DNA from: Streptomyces xantholiticus
GTDB lineage: Bacteria > Actinomycetota > Actinomycetes > Streptomycetales > Streptomycetaceae
DNA length: 64,000 nt
Direction of reading: 5' to 3'
Assembly: GCF_014651015.1 (NCBI RefSeq)
Contig: NZ_BMWB01000002.1
Coordinates: 434,001 to 498,000, forward strand
Below the pieces are notes generated by a model. It saw nothing but the letters and a program-made list of their open reading frames with translations, made no database searches and was not told the DNA's origin. Positions within the stretch are counted from its first letter, which is position 1. The number at the start of each line of letters is the position of its first letter. Position numbers and translations under genes: made by a program. Positions 25,366 to 33,476 of this stretch are shown here, piece after piece.

Positions 25366-26145
25366 TCAGATCCGGTCGACGAGATCGGCGATCGAGTCGA
25401 CGACCTTGGAGGGCCGGAACGGGTAGCGGTCGACCAGGGCGGGCGTCGTGGAGCCGGTGAGCACCAGGAAAGTCTCCATTCCGGCCTCGAGCCCCGCGAG
25501 CACGTCGGTGTCCATCCGGTCGCCGATCATGGCGCTGGTCTCGGAGTGTGCGCCGATGGCGTTCAGCCCCGTCCGCATCATCAGCGGGTTGGGCTTGCCC
25601 GCGAAGTACGGGTCCTTGCCGGTCGCCTTGGTGATCAGCGCGGCCACCGAGCCGGTCGCCGGCAGCGGGCCCTCGGTGGACGGGCCGGTGTTGTCGGGGT
25701 TGGTGCAGATGAACCTTGCGCCGCCGTTGATCAGCCGGATCGCCTTGGTCAGCGACTCGAAGCTGTATGTCCGGGTCTCGCCGAGGACCACGTAGTCGGG
25801 GTCGTGGTCGGTGAGGATGTATCCGATGTCGTGCAGCGCCGTGGTGAGGCCGGCCTCGCCGATGACGTAGGCGGTGCCGCCGGGCCGCTGGTCGTCGAGG
25901 AACTGGGCGGTGGCGAGCGCCGAGGTCCAGATGTTCTCCACAGGCACGTCGAGGCCCATGCGGGCGAGACGGGCGTGCAGGTCGCGTGCCGTGTAGATGG
26001 AGTTGTTGGTGAGCACCAGGAACGGCCTCCCGGTCTGCCGCAGTTTCTTGATGAACGCGTCGGCGCCGGGAATCGGGACGCCCTCGTGGATGAGGACGCC
26101 GTCCATGTCGGTGAGCCAGGATTCGATCGGCTTGCGTTCTGCCAT
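25366..26145 (-). CDS. HAD-IIA family phosphatase (NagD-like)
   Basis: A 259-residue HAD hydrolase. The nucleophile motif WLTDMDGVLIHEG is at the N-terminus, motif II is FLVLTNNS, the type C2 cap lies in the middle, the lysine loop is FAGKPNPLMM, and motif IV is SAMIGDRMDTDVLAG. Cytoplasmic dephosphorylation of a sugar phosphate or nucleotide is expected; the substrate is unknown. ATG 26145 has AGGAG eight bases upstream. It lies between two surface-protein genes in the same orientation, separated from the downstream one by 93 nt, so operon membership is uncertain. Confidence 0.9.
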   Translation of the reverse strand: MAERKPIESWLTDMDGVLIHEGVPIPGADAFIKKLRQTGRPFLVLTNNSIYTARDLHARLARMGLDVPVENIWTSALATAQFLDDQRPGGTAYVIGEAGLTTALHDIGYILTDHDPDYVVLGETRTYSFESLTKAIRLINGGARFICTNPDNTGPSTEGPLPATGSVAALITKATGKDPYFAGKPNPLMMRTGLNAIGAHSETSAMIGDRMDTDVLAGLEAGMETFLVLTGSTTPALVDRYPFRPSKVVDSIADLVDRI

Positions 26146-26502
26146 CAGACGGACTCCTGCCGTACGGGTCATGCGTGCTGGGCGCCGCGACTGCGCTGTG
26201 GCGACGCCCCACAGCCTAATCAGGATGCCTGCATCTCGACCCCGTCGATCACGCGGTACCCGTTGCCGGCCCGGGTGCGGTGGAAGCGGAAGCTCGCACC
26301 GGCGGCACAGGCGGCACAGGCGAGAACGGTACGGCGGGAGACGCCGTCGATCGGCAGGGGGCTCCGCCGTCGGCGGCCGGCGTGGTCGAGGGTCGGCGCA
26401 CACGCCCAACGCCCCTGCCCCGCAGGGGCATTGGGGCGTACCCGTAATCTCACTGCCCGGCGCATGTTCGTCCACGGCCCGGCCCCGGGTCGCCGTGACC
26501 GT
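26146..26502. terminator. Spacer with a terminator hairpin after the LATTG protein gene
   Basis: A 357-nt spacer. A hairpin at 26411-26429 (GCCCCTGC, loop CCC, GCAGGGGC), with flanks 26404-26437 able to extend it, lies about 70 nt downstream of the minus-strand LATTG gene and is its likely terminator. A minus-strand frame of 81 codons (26220-26465) spans the hairpin and has no ribosome-binding site, so I do not call it a gene. Confidence 0.6.
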
Positions 26503-27390
26503 TCAGCGGTGACCGGCTCCCCACCGCAGGCGGCGGGCGACGAACACGAGGAGTCCGCTGCTCAACAGGATCACTGCGACGCCGATGCCGACCCTGGCGA
26601 GCGAGTCGGAGCCCGTGGTGGCGAGCTGGTCGTGGGTGGGCGGCGACTTCTCGGCGGTCGTGGGTGCGGGCGCGGTCGGCGGCACACCGGGGGAACGGGC
26701 GGGGGTGGGCTCCAAGGACCCTCCACCGTCCCGGTCGCCCTCCAGAACGGCGAAGCGGTAGTCGCCCGATTCCCCGACCCAGTCGCCGTCGTCCCCCTTG
26801 CGCTGGACGACGGCGGCATTGACGGTGACCTCGTTCGCGGCCGTACCGGCGGCGACGGAGAGCCGGGTCCGTACGGTGACCGTCTTGCCGGCCGGTACGA
26901 CGAAACCCTGGAAGCCGTCGTCGAAGACGCCGACGAACTCGTCCTGCACGGTCCGCTCGAGGGTGACCGGGCGCCAGCGGTCCGCCTCCTGGTCGTGGAA
27001 CTCCAGCGTGACGCGCTCCGCGGTGAGCGACCGGTCCCGGGCGGTGAGGACGAGCACGGGGTGGATCCGGTCGCAGCTCTCGCGGGTGCTGTTGGCCAGC
27101 TCCACCGACCAGGAATGGAAGCCGGAGCCCGCCCGGACGGTGGCGGGGCCGCCGCGGATCCTCGTCCTGATCGGGAAGTCGGGGTCGGTGGCCTTGCCAC
27201 AGGTCGGGGCAGGCTCGGCGGGCCGGTCGTCCGACCGGGCCGCCGGGGGTGCGGCGGCCTGCGTGGAGGTGGCCGCTCGGAGCGGGACACCGGAGGTCAC
27301 GGCGGCGGCCGTGGTCGCGGAACCGCTGATCAGCGCGGGCGCGATCAGTGACGCGGCGGCTGTGAGGGCGAGGGCATTGCGCGTTCGCAT
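26503..27390 (-). CDS. Cell-wall surface protein with LAXTG sortase E signal
   Basis: A 295-residue exported protein. It has a signal peptide (LALTAAASLIAPALISG), a central domain of about 170 residues with beta-strand character, a Pro/Thr-rich linker, and a C-terminal sorting signal: LATTG, a membrane helix (IGVAVILLSSGLLVFVA) and RRLR. LAXTG is the pentapeptide preferred by streptomycete class E sortases, so the class E sortase at 34624-35391 is the plausible partner. ATG 27390 has only a weak ribosome-binding site (AAAGG). The central domain is not one I recognise. Confidence 0.85.
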   Translation of the reverse strand: MRTRNALALTAAASLIAPALISGSATTAAAVTSGVPLRAATSTQAAAPPAARSDDRPAEPAPTCGKATDPDFPIRTRIRGGPATVRAGSGFHSWSVELANSTRESCDRIHPVLVLTARDRSLTAERVTLEFHDQEADRWRPVTLERTVQDEFVGVFDDGFQGFVVPAGKTVTVRTRLSVAAGTAANEVTVNAAVVQRKGDDGDWVGESGDYRFAVLEGDRDGGGSLEPTPARSPGVPPTAPAPTTAEKSPPTHDQLATTGSDSLARVGIGVAVILLSSGLLVFVARRLRWGAGHR

Positions 27391-27520
27391 GAGAGGCCTT
27401 TGCTGGCTCGCGTACTGCCGGGATCGCCCCGGGACGGGTCCCGGGGCGATCCATGTGTGCCCGGCGGCCAGGTCGGCGCACGGCACGGTACGGCCGTTCA
27501 GCGGCGCAACGCCCCTCCTG

Positions 27521-28711
27521 TCAGCGTATTTCGAGGCCCTCCTGATTGACCGTGGGACCGGCTGGGGAGCCACCGCCGGGCCTTGCGGTCCCGGCCGGGG
27601 CGACTGCGGGGGGCGCGAGGGCTTCCGACCGGCCGAACACCGGGGCGAGCACGAGCTGCGCGGCACCGTCGGCGACGGTGTGCTCACCGCCTTCGGCCGC
27701 GGCCACCGGGACCTGGTTGCGCGAGGCGAGCACCGCGCCCACTCCCCGTACGAACTCGTCCTCGGCGGCGGTGATGACACGGCCGCCGAGGAGGACCCGG
27801 TCGATGTCGAGCAGTTCGACGAGGTTGGTGGCACCGGTGCCGAGGATGCGGGCGGCGTCCGCCAGGTCGCCGCGGGCGACGGCGCGCAGGCAGAGCGCCT
27901 CGATGCAGCCGCGTTTGCCGCAGCTGCACTCGGGGCCGTCGAGCTGGATGACCTGGTGCCCGAACTCGCCGGCGCCGGTGCGTTCGCCCCGGTAGAGCGC
28001 GCCGCCGAGGACGAGACCGGCGCCGAGGCCCGTACCGAGGTGGAGGTAGGCGAAGGAGGTGCCGGGCCCGTGGAGGGCGAGGCCGAGGGCGGCGGCGTTG
28101 GTGTCCTTGTCGAGGACGGCGGGCAGCCCGAGGCGCGCGGAGAGCACGTCCCGCATCGGGAACCCGTCCCACTCGGGGAAGCCGGTGACGCGATGTGTCG
28201 TCCCGCCCGCGTGGTCGAGCGGCCCGGGCATGGCGATTCCGATGCCGAGCACCCGCAGTCCGCCCCCCACGGCCTCCGGAGCCGGCCCGGTCAGCAGGGT
28301 CGCGACCTCGGTCGCCGCTGTCGCCACGACCGCCTCCGTGCCGGCGCCCAGGTCGAGGGGGACGGTTCGGGTGTCGACGCGGCTGCCGGCGAGGTCGAGG
28401 AGGACCACCGTCAGCTCGTCCCGGTCCAGGTGGAGGCCGATGGCATGGCCCGCCGACGGCACCAGGCGCAGCACGGTGCGCGGCTTGCCTCCGGTCGACG
28501 CCCGGTGGCCGGCCTCCTCCACGAGGCCTTCCTCCCGTACCCGGGCGACAATCTTGCTGACGGCCTGCGGCGTGAGGCCGGCGGCTTCGGCCAGCTCGAG
28601 CCGGCTTATACCGCCCTCACCGGCCGTGCGCAGCAGATCGAGGACGAGCGCCGCATTGTGGCTGCGCAGCGCGGGCAGATTGGCTCCCACTCCCGCCATG
28701 CTCCTGTTCAC
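27521..28711 (-). CDS. ROK-family transcriptional regulator
   Basis: A 396-residue NagC/XylR-type protein. An N-terminal winged helix (ISRLELAEAAGLTPQAVSKIVARV) is followed by a ROK domain with MPGPLD, VLDKDTNAAALG (the sugar-kinase-like catalytic region) and the zinc motif CSCGKRGCIEALC. Such proteins repress sugar-use genes and release DNA on binding a sugar or sugar phosphate. It is divergent, with a 55-nt gap, from the Gfo/Idh/MocA gene, and a small palindrome in the gap is a plausible operator. The start is GTG 28711 or ATG 28699; GGAAGG upstream fits neither ideally. Confidence 0.87.
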   Translation of the reverse strand: MNRSMAGVGANLPALRSHNAALVLDLLRTAGEGGISRLELAEAAGLTPQAVSKIVARVREEGLVEEAGHRASTGGKPRTVLRLVPSAGHAIGLHLDRDELTVVLLDLAGSRVDTRTVPLDLGAGTEAVVATAATEVATLLTGPAPEAVGGGLRVLGIGIAMPGPLDHAGGTTHRVTGFPEWDGFPMRDVLSARLGLPAVLDKDTNAAALGLALHGPGTSFAYLHLGTGLGAGLVLGGALYRGERTGAGEFGHQVIQLDGPECSCGKRGCIEALCLRAVARGDLADAARILGTGATNLVELLDIDRVLLGGRVITAAEDEFVRGVGAVLASRNQVPVAAAEGGEHTVADGAAQLVLAPVFGRSEALAPPAVAPAGTARPGGGSPAGPTVNQEGLEIR

Positions 28712-28741
28712 CCTTCCATTCTCACCCCCGCTTGCACTTTG

Positions 28742-28754
28742 GCAACACCGTTGC
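28742..28754. promoter_or_regulatory. Candidate operator between the ROK regulator and the oxidoreductase
   Basis: The inverted repeat GCAAC-ACC-GTTGC sits in the 55-nt divergent gap, 13 bases before the oxidoreductase ATG. Position and symmetry suit a ROK-family site controlling both genes. Confidence 0.45.
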
Positions 28755-28766
28755 TTAAGTGGGCCT

Positions 28767-29858
28767 ATGACTGGTACCGGCTCTCCCCTACGCGTCGCCC
28801 TCGTCGGCTACGGCCTGGCGGGCTCCGTCTTCCACGCCCCGCTGATCGCCGCCACCGAAGGACTCGTCCTCGACACGGTCGTCACCTCCAGCCCGGAGCG
28901 GCAGGAGCAGGCACGCGCCGAGTTCCCCGAGGTCCGCCTCGAGATGTCCCCCGACCGCCTGTGGGCCCGGGCCGACGAACTCGACCTGGTCGTCATCGCC
29001 TCGCCGAACAAGACGCACGTCCCGCTCGCCCGCGCCGCCCTGGAGGCGGGTCTCGCGGTCGTCGTCGACAAGCCGATCGCCGGCACCGCCGTGGAGGCCC
29101 GCACGCTCGCCGCCATCGCCGCCGAGCGCTCGCTCGTGCTCTCCGTCTTCCAGAACCGCCGCTGGGACAACGACTTCCTGACCCTGCGCAAGCTCATCGA
29201 GGACGGTGACCTCGGTGATGTGCAGCGCTTCGAGTCCCGCTTCGAGCGCTGGCGCCCGCAGCTCAAGGGCGGCTGGCGCGAGTCCGGCGACCCGCTGGAG
29301 ATCGGCGGTCTGCTGTACGACCTGGGCAGCCATGTCGTCGACCAGGCGCTGACCCTCTTCGGCCCGGCCGTGCGCGTGTACGCCGAGTCGGATGTGCGCC
29401 GCCCCGGCGCGCGGGCCGACGACGACACCTTCATCGCGATCACGCACGCGAACGGTGTCCGCTCGCATCTGTACGTCAGCGCCACCACCGCACAGCTCGG
29501 TCCGCGTTTGCGGGTTCTGGGCTCTGAGGGCGGGTACGTGAAGTACGGCCTGGACCCGCAGGAGGACGCCCTGCGCGCCGGCCGCCGCCCGAAGGACGGC
29601 GAGCCGTGGGGCGTGGAACCGGAGTCGATGTGGGGCCGGGTGGGTGCGGGAGAGTCGCCGCTGACCGGTGGGGGCGCTCCCGTGGAGACCGTGCCGGGCG
29701 ACTACCCCGCGTACTACGCGGCGGTCGCCGCCGCGGTGCGTGAGAAGACCGCTCCGCCGGTCACCGCGGAGGAGGCGGCCGCAGCACTGGACGTGCTGGA
29801 GGCCGCCCGTCGCTCCGCCCGTGAAGGGATCACCGTCACCGTGGAGGTCAGCGCATGA
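28767..29858 (+). CDS. Gfo/Idh/MocA family oxidoreductase
   Basis: A 363-residue NAD(P)-dependent sugar or inositol oxidoreductase. The Rossmann motif VALVGYGLAGSVFHAPLI is N-terminal. The conserved DKPIAG (EKP-type lysine) and the substrate region LYDLGSHVVDQAL, with the GG-x-x-D-x-x-x-H pattern, are intact. ATG 28767 lies next to the divergent promoter, and only AAGTGG precedes it. The following UPF0303 gene overlaps its stop by four bases. With the ROK regulator this suggests a small sugar-responsive unit; the substrate cannot be inferred. Confidence 0.9.
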   Translation: MTGTGSPLRVALVGYGLAGSVFHAPLIAATEGLVLDTVVTSSPERQEQARAEFPEVRLEMSPDRLWARADELDLVVIASPNKTHVPLARAALEAGLAVVVDKPIAGTAVEARTLAAIAAERSLVLSVFQNRRWDNDFLTLRKLIEDGDLGDVQRFESRFERWRPQLKGGWRESGDPLEIGGLLYDLGSHVVDQALTLFGPAVRVYAESDVRRPGARADDDTFIAITHANGVRSHLYVSATTAQLGPRLRVLGSEGGYVKYGLDPQEDALRAGRRPKDGEPWGVEPESMWGRVGAGESPLTGGGAPVETVPGDYPAYYAAVAAAVREKTAPPVTAEEAAAALDVLEAARRSAREGITVTVEVSA

Positions 29859-30343
29859 ACATGGACACGATGAAGCCGGCCCCCCACCTCAGTGTCGACG
29901 AGATCGTCGAGCAGGAGCGCCGGCTCACGCTGCGCCGGTTCACGTATTCGGACGCATGGGCGCTCGGCAGCATGTTGGTGGAGATGGCGCATCTGCGCGA
30001 GGCACCGGTGGCCATCGACATCCGGCGCGGCGCCCAGCAGTTGTTCCACGCCGCGCTGCCCGGCTCCAGCGCCGACAACGACGCGTGGATCGACCGCAAG
30101 CGACGGGTCGTCGAGCGGTACGGCGAGAGTTCGTACCTGGTCGGGGCGCGGCACCGCGCCAAGGGCACCACGTTCGAGGAATCCTCGCGCCTGGACCCGG
30201 ACCGGTACGCGGCGCACGGCGGGTCGTTCCCGATCACGCTCGCCGGAGCGGGCGTCGTCGGCTCGGTCACGGTCTCGGGCCTGCCTCAGGCGGAGGACCA
30301 CGCGATGGTGGTCGAGGCGCTGGAGCGCTTCATCGCCACGTGA
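29855..30343 (+). CDS. UPF0303 / heme-degrading-domain (HbpS-like fold) protein
   Basis: A 162-residue cytoplasmic protein of the UPF0303 group, with VDEIVEQERRLTLRRFTYSDAW near the N-terminus, APVAIDIRRGAQQLFHAALPGSSADN, and a terminal GVVGSVTVSGLPQAEDHAMVVEAL. The fold is that of the GlcG/HbpS superfamily, whose members bind small ligands or heme. The function here is not established. The start overlaps the oxidoreductase stop (ATGA), so the two are translationally coupled. A hairpin 27 nt after the stop ends the unit. Confidence 0.82.
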   Translation: MNMDTMKPAPHLSVDEIVEQERRLTLRRFTYSDAWALGSMLVEMAHLREAPVAIDIRRGAQQLFHAALPGSSADNDAWIDRKRRVVERYGESSYLVGARHRAKGTTFEESSRLDPDRYAAHGGSFPITLAGAGVVGSVTVSGLPQAEDHAMVVEALERFIAT

Positions 30344-30369
30344 GCCGGCGACGTCGGCTGCGGGCACGG

Positions 30370-30410
30370 GCTTGCGGTACGGCACGCTGTCGCGCGCCGT
30401 ACCGCAAGCC
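30370..30410. terminator. Terminator after the UPF0303 gene, within a 353-nt spacer
   Basis: A perfect 13-bp stem, GCTTGCGGTACGG / CCGTACCGCAAGC, with a 13-base loop. The remainder of the spacer to 30696 is GC-rich (about 80 percent by eye) with no gene I can support. Confidence 0.8.
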
Positions 30411-30696
30411 CCGGCTTCTCGCCCGGTGTTGGCCCGGGCCGAGGGGCGTAGCCGGGCCCGGCCACACCGACTGCCCGACCGCCCGTCGGACGGCGCCGGA
30501 AGTGCTGCGCCGGTCGGTCACGCCACAGGGGCAGGCGGCCTGCAGCCCGCCGCGCCGCGGGCACCGCTCGGGCAGCCGCCACTCCGCCCGCGGAGGTGCG
30601 ACCCGAGCCCGCCCGCGCCGGTAGCCGTCACGCCACAGGCGGGCGGGCGCCCGGGGTGGCCGGCCGCCCTCCCGTGACTTCGCGTGCTCGCGCGCG

Positions 30697-31554
30697 CTAC
30701 GCGTCCTTGAGCTCCTGGCGCTGGCGGCCAAGGCCGTCGATCTCGAGCTCGACCACGTCACCGGCGCGCAGGAACGGCTTCGGCTCGGGCTGCCCGAGCG
30801 CCACGCCCGCCGGTGTACCGGTGTTGATGATGTCGCCGGGGTGGAGGGTCATGAAGCGGCTGACGTACCGGACGACGTCGGCGACGGGGAAGATCTGGTC
30901 GGCGGTCGTGCCGTCCTGCTTGAGTTCGCCGTTGACCCAGAGCCTCAGTCCGAGGGCCTGCGGGTCCGGCACCTCGTCGGCCGTCACCAGCCACGGCCCG
31001 AGCGGGTTGAACGTCTCGCAGTTCTTGCCCTTGTCCCAGGTGCCGCCACGCTCGATCTGGAACTCCCGCTCCGACACGTCGTGTGCCACGGCGTACCCGG
31101 CGACGTACGACAGCGGATCCTCGTCGGGCTCGATGTAGCGGGCCGTACGTCCGACGACGACGGCGAGCTCGACCTCCCAGTCCGTCTTGCGGCTGCCGCG
31201 CGGCACGAGCACGGTGTCGTCGGGACCGACCACGGTGTCGGCTGCCTTGAGGAAGACGACCGGCTCGGCCGGGGTCTCGGCGCCGGTCTCCGCGGCGTGG
31301 TCGTGGTAGTTCAGCCCGATGCACACGACCTTCCCGATCCGGCCCACCGGCGGCCCGACACGGAGCCCGGTCGCGTCCAGCACGGGCAGGTCGCCCGCGT
31401 CGGCCGCGGCCCTGAGCCGGCCGAGGGCGGCGGCGTCGGCGAACAGCGCGCCGTCGATGTCCGCGACGAGGGCGGACAGGTCGCGCAGCGTTCCGTCCTG
31501 GTCGAGCAGCGCGGGGCGTTCGGCGCCTGCCGTTCCGACACGCAGCAGCTTCAT
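30697..31554 (-). CDS. Fumarylacetoacetate hydrolase (FAH) family protein
   Basis: A 285-residue protein with a short N-terminal domain and a FAH catalytic domain beginning VVCIGLNYHDHAAETG. Metal ligands appear in DWEVELAVVVG, and GTPAGVALG closes the site. Family members hydrolyse or decarboxylate 2,4-diketo acids, oxaloacetate or acylpyruvates; this one resembles the ureidoglycolate lyase/acylpyruvase group but the exact reaction is unknown. ATG 31554 has GAGGAGAG nine bases upstream. It appears to be transcribed alone, divergent from the YnfA-like gene. Confidence 0.88.
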   Translation of the reverse strand: MKLLRVGTAGAERPALLDQDGTLRDLSALVADIDGALFADAAALGRLRAAADAGDLPVLDATGLRVGPPVGRIGKVVCIGLNYHDHAAETGAETPAEPVVFLKAADTVVGPDDTVLVPRGSRKTDWEVELAVVVGRTARYIEPDEDPLSYVAGYAVAHDVSEREFQIERGGTWDKGKNCETFNPLGPWLVTADEVPDPQALGLRLWVNGELKQDGTTADQIFPVADVVRYVSRFMTLHPGDIINTGTPAGVALGQPEPKPFLRAGDVVELEIDGLGRQRQELKDA

Positions 31555-31740
31555 GGTCTTCTCTCCTCTGGTCGAGTACGAGCCCGGCCCGACAGGTGCG
31601 GCCATCGGAGGATCGGAGGATTGGCTGATCCTCCAAGACGTCCGACCACTCTGCAAGACCGTGTTCACAACCTGGACCCTTCGGGCCGGTAGCCGACGCG
31701 GTCCCTCGAGCGTCGCCGACCCCCGCGTAGGGTCCCCGTC

Positions 31741-32076
31741 ATGTCCGTCGCACGCTCCGCCGCCCTCTTCCTCGTCGCCGCGCTCTTCGAGATCGGCGGC
31801 GCGTGGCTGGTCTGGCAAGGACTGCGCGAGCACCGCGGTTGGATCTGGATCGGTGCGGGCGTCGTCGCGCTCGGCCTCTACGGGGTGGTCGCCACCTTCC
31901 AGAGCGACGCCGACTTCGGCCGCATCCTCGCCGCGTACGGCGGTGTCTTCGTCGCCGGGTCCATCGCCTGGGGCATGGTCGCGGACGGCTACCGGCCCGA
32001 CCGGTACGACATCACCGGCGCGCTGATCTGCCTCGCCGGGATGGCTGTCATCATGTACGCGCCCCGCGCCCGCTGA
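31741..32076 (+). CDS. YnfA-family (UPF0060) small membrane protein
   Basis: A 111-residue protein with four predicted membrane helices, starting with [31 protein letters not shown] and [10 protein letters not shown] are characteristic of the UPF0060/YnfA family, small-multidrug-resistance-like proteins of uncertain substrate. It is convergent with the YidC-like gene, with a 13-nt gap and no strong hairpin. Confidence 0.88.
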   Translation: MSVARSAALFLVAALFEIGGAWLVWQGLREHRGWIWIGAGVVALGLYGVVATFQSDADFGRILAAYGGVFVAGSIAWGMVADGYRPDRYDITGALICLAGMAVIMYAPRAR

Positions 32077-32089
32077 GTTGCTCCCCGGC

Positions 32090-32821
32090 TCACATCAATG
32101 CCGTCGGCGGCACCGGAACGTCCCGGTAGAGGAACACCCGCTCGACCGCGGTCCAGGTGGTGGAGGTGACGACGTACAGCGCGGCGGCCAGCGGCACGAC
32201 GGCGACGGTGGCGAGCGTGAGGAACGAGAGCAGCGGCATCACCTTCGTCATCGCCCCCATGCCCGGCAGCGGCTCGGCGGTCGCCGGCGCGGCGGCCATC
32301 TGCTGCTTGGTGCGCCGGTAGCCCGACGTCGCCACGGCGGCGACGACCGCGAAGAGGGCCAGGTAGACGAGTCCCGCGCCGCCGAACACCCCGCCGTGCG
32401 CGAGGGCGTCGGTCCAACGGTCACCGAGGGGCGCGTCGAGGAGCGAGTGGCCGAGGAGCCCGTTGGGCTCGCCACCGATCTCGGCGCTGGAGAACAGGTG
32501 GTACATCAGGAGGAACGCCGGCACCTGGAGCAGGCTCGGCAGGCAGCCGGCCATCGGGGACACCTTCTCCTTGGCGTACAGCTCCAACGTGGCCTTCCGC
32601 AGCCGCTCCGGATTACTGGCGTGCTTGGTGCGCAGTTCGGCGAGCTGGGGCGCCAGGCGGGTGCGGGACTTCTGCCCGCGGGCGGCGGCGCGGGAGAGGG
32701 GGTGGACCGCGAGTCGTACGAGCGCGGTGAAGACGACGATCGCGGCGGCAGTGGCGGACGCGGCGAACAGTGGCTGGAGCAGGTCGGCGAGCTGCTCGAC
32801 CAGGGTGGCGAAAACGGACAT
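32090..32821 (-). CDS. YidC/Oxa1-family membrane insertase paralog
   Basis: A 243-residue polytopic protein. The hydrophilic groove helices contain RTRLAPQLAELRTKHASNPERLRKATLELYAKE and the family region PMAGCLPSLLQVPAFLLMYHLF. A short C-terminal part ends without the basic tail of the main YidC. The size is that of the second, shorter actinobacterial YidC copy rather than the essential copy beside rnpA. ATG 32821 has GGAGGG eight bases upstream. It is followed on the far side by the small DUF6412 gene in the same orientation, 102 nt upstream of its start, which may share its transcript. Confidence 0.88.
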   Translation of the reverse strand: MSVFATLVEQLADLLQPLFAASATAAAIVVFTALVRLAVHPLSRAAARGQKSRTRLAPQLAELRTKHASNPERLRKATLELYAKEKVSPMAGCLPSLLQVPAFLLMYHLFSSAEIGGEPNGLLGHSLLDAPLGDRWTDALAHGGVFGGAGLVYLALFAVVAAVATSGYRRTKQQMAAAPATAEPLPGMGAMTKVMPLLSFLTLATVAVVPLAAALYVVTSTTWTAVERVFLYRDVPVPPTALM

Positions 32822-32923
32822 GGGTGAGCCCTCCGGGGGTCTCGTCGTGCCGGGAAAGGAAGACATGACGGCATGACGACCCGTTAAGGGCTGCGCGGAG
32901 TGCGCGTATCGGCGCCGGTGCGC

Positions 32924-33241
32924 CTACGGGGTCGTCAGGAGGGGACGACCGGGCGCTCGGGGCCGCCTGCGACCCCGGGCATCGGGGTCGCGCTGCGGCA
33001 GGAAGGCGGTGCGTTCCTCGCGGTCCCGCAGGGCGGTGCGTACGCGGGTGCGTGGCACGGCGGGCGCGCAGCGCGCGCTGATGACGGCGCAGACGATCAG
33101 TGCGGCACCGGCAGCGGCGGTGGCGGAGGCGGCGAGCGCGACGGCGGCGGAGATGCTGCTGCCGTCGACGAGGAGGATCTCGAGCAGGAGGAGGAACAGC
33201 AGCACGGCGGGGCGAAGCATGCGTGCCGTACGACCGGCCAT
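32924..33241 (-). CDS. DUF6412-like small membrane protein
   Basis: A 105-residue protein. Two hydrophobic helices (AVLLFLLLLEILLVDG and AAVALAASATAAAGAALIVCAVI) are followed by an Arg/Pro-rich tail. GGGAGGGG precedes ATG 33241. Proteins of this length and pattern lie next to the short YidC paralog in Streptomyces and are named DUF6412 (recalled). No function is known. Co-transcription with the yidC paralog suggests a membrane-assembly or quality-control link, which is speculative. Confidence 0.65.
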   Translation of the reverse strand: MAGRTARMLRPAVLLFLLLLEILLVDGSSISAAVALAASATAAAGAALIVCAVISARCAPAVPRTRVRTALRDREERTAFLPQRDPDARGRRRPRAPGRPLLTTP

Positions 33242-33476
33242 GCGCCCCTCCCCTGTCAGCGATCTGCCATCTCGTCCTGCGGGACATCGAGTATACGAGC
33301 CGCACCGGCGCAGGGTTCCCGGTCCGCCGACGCAACTGTTTGAACGCTTGATTACACAGAATCACGTTGCGATCACGTTAGCGGCGCAACCCTTGACGCT
33401 TCCTGACCCGCAGAGTTGGCTTTCGGCCACCTTGGCCGCAAATGCTTCGGCCTGTCAGGGAGGTTGGATTCACCCA

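Noticed and set aside
26220..26465. An 81-codon minus-strand frame with an ACAACAAG pair of cysteines
   Set aside because: It has no ribosome-binding site, spans the likely terminator of the LATTG gene, and I recognise no family. It may still be real, but support is too thin.
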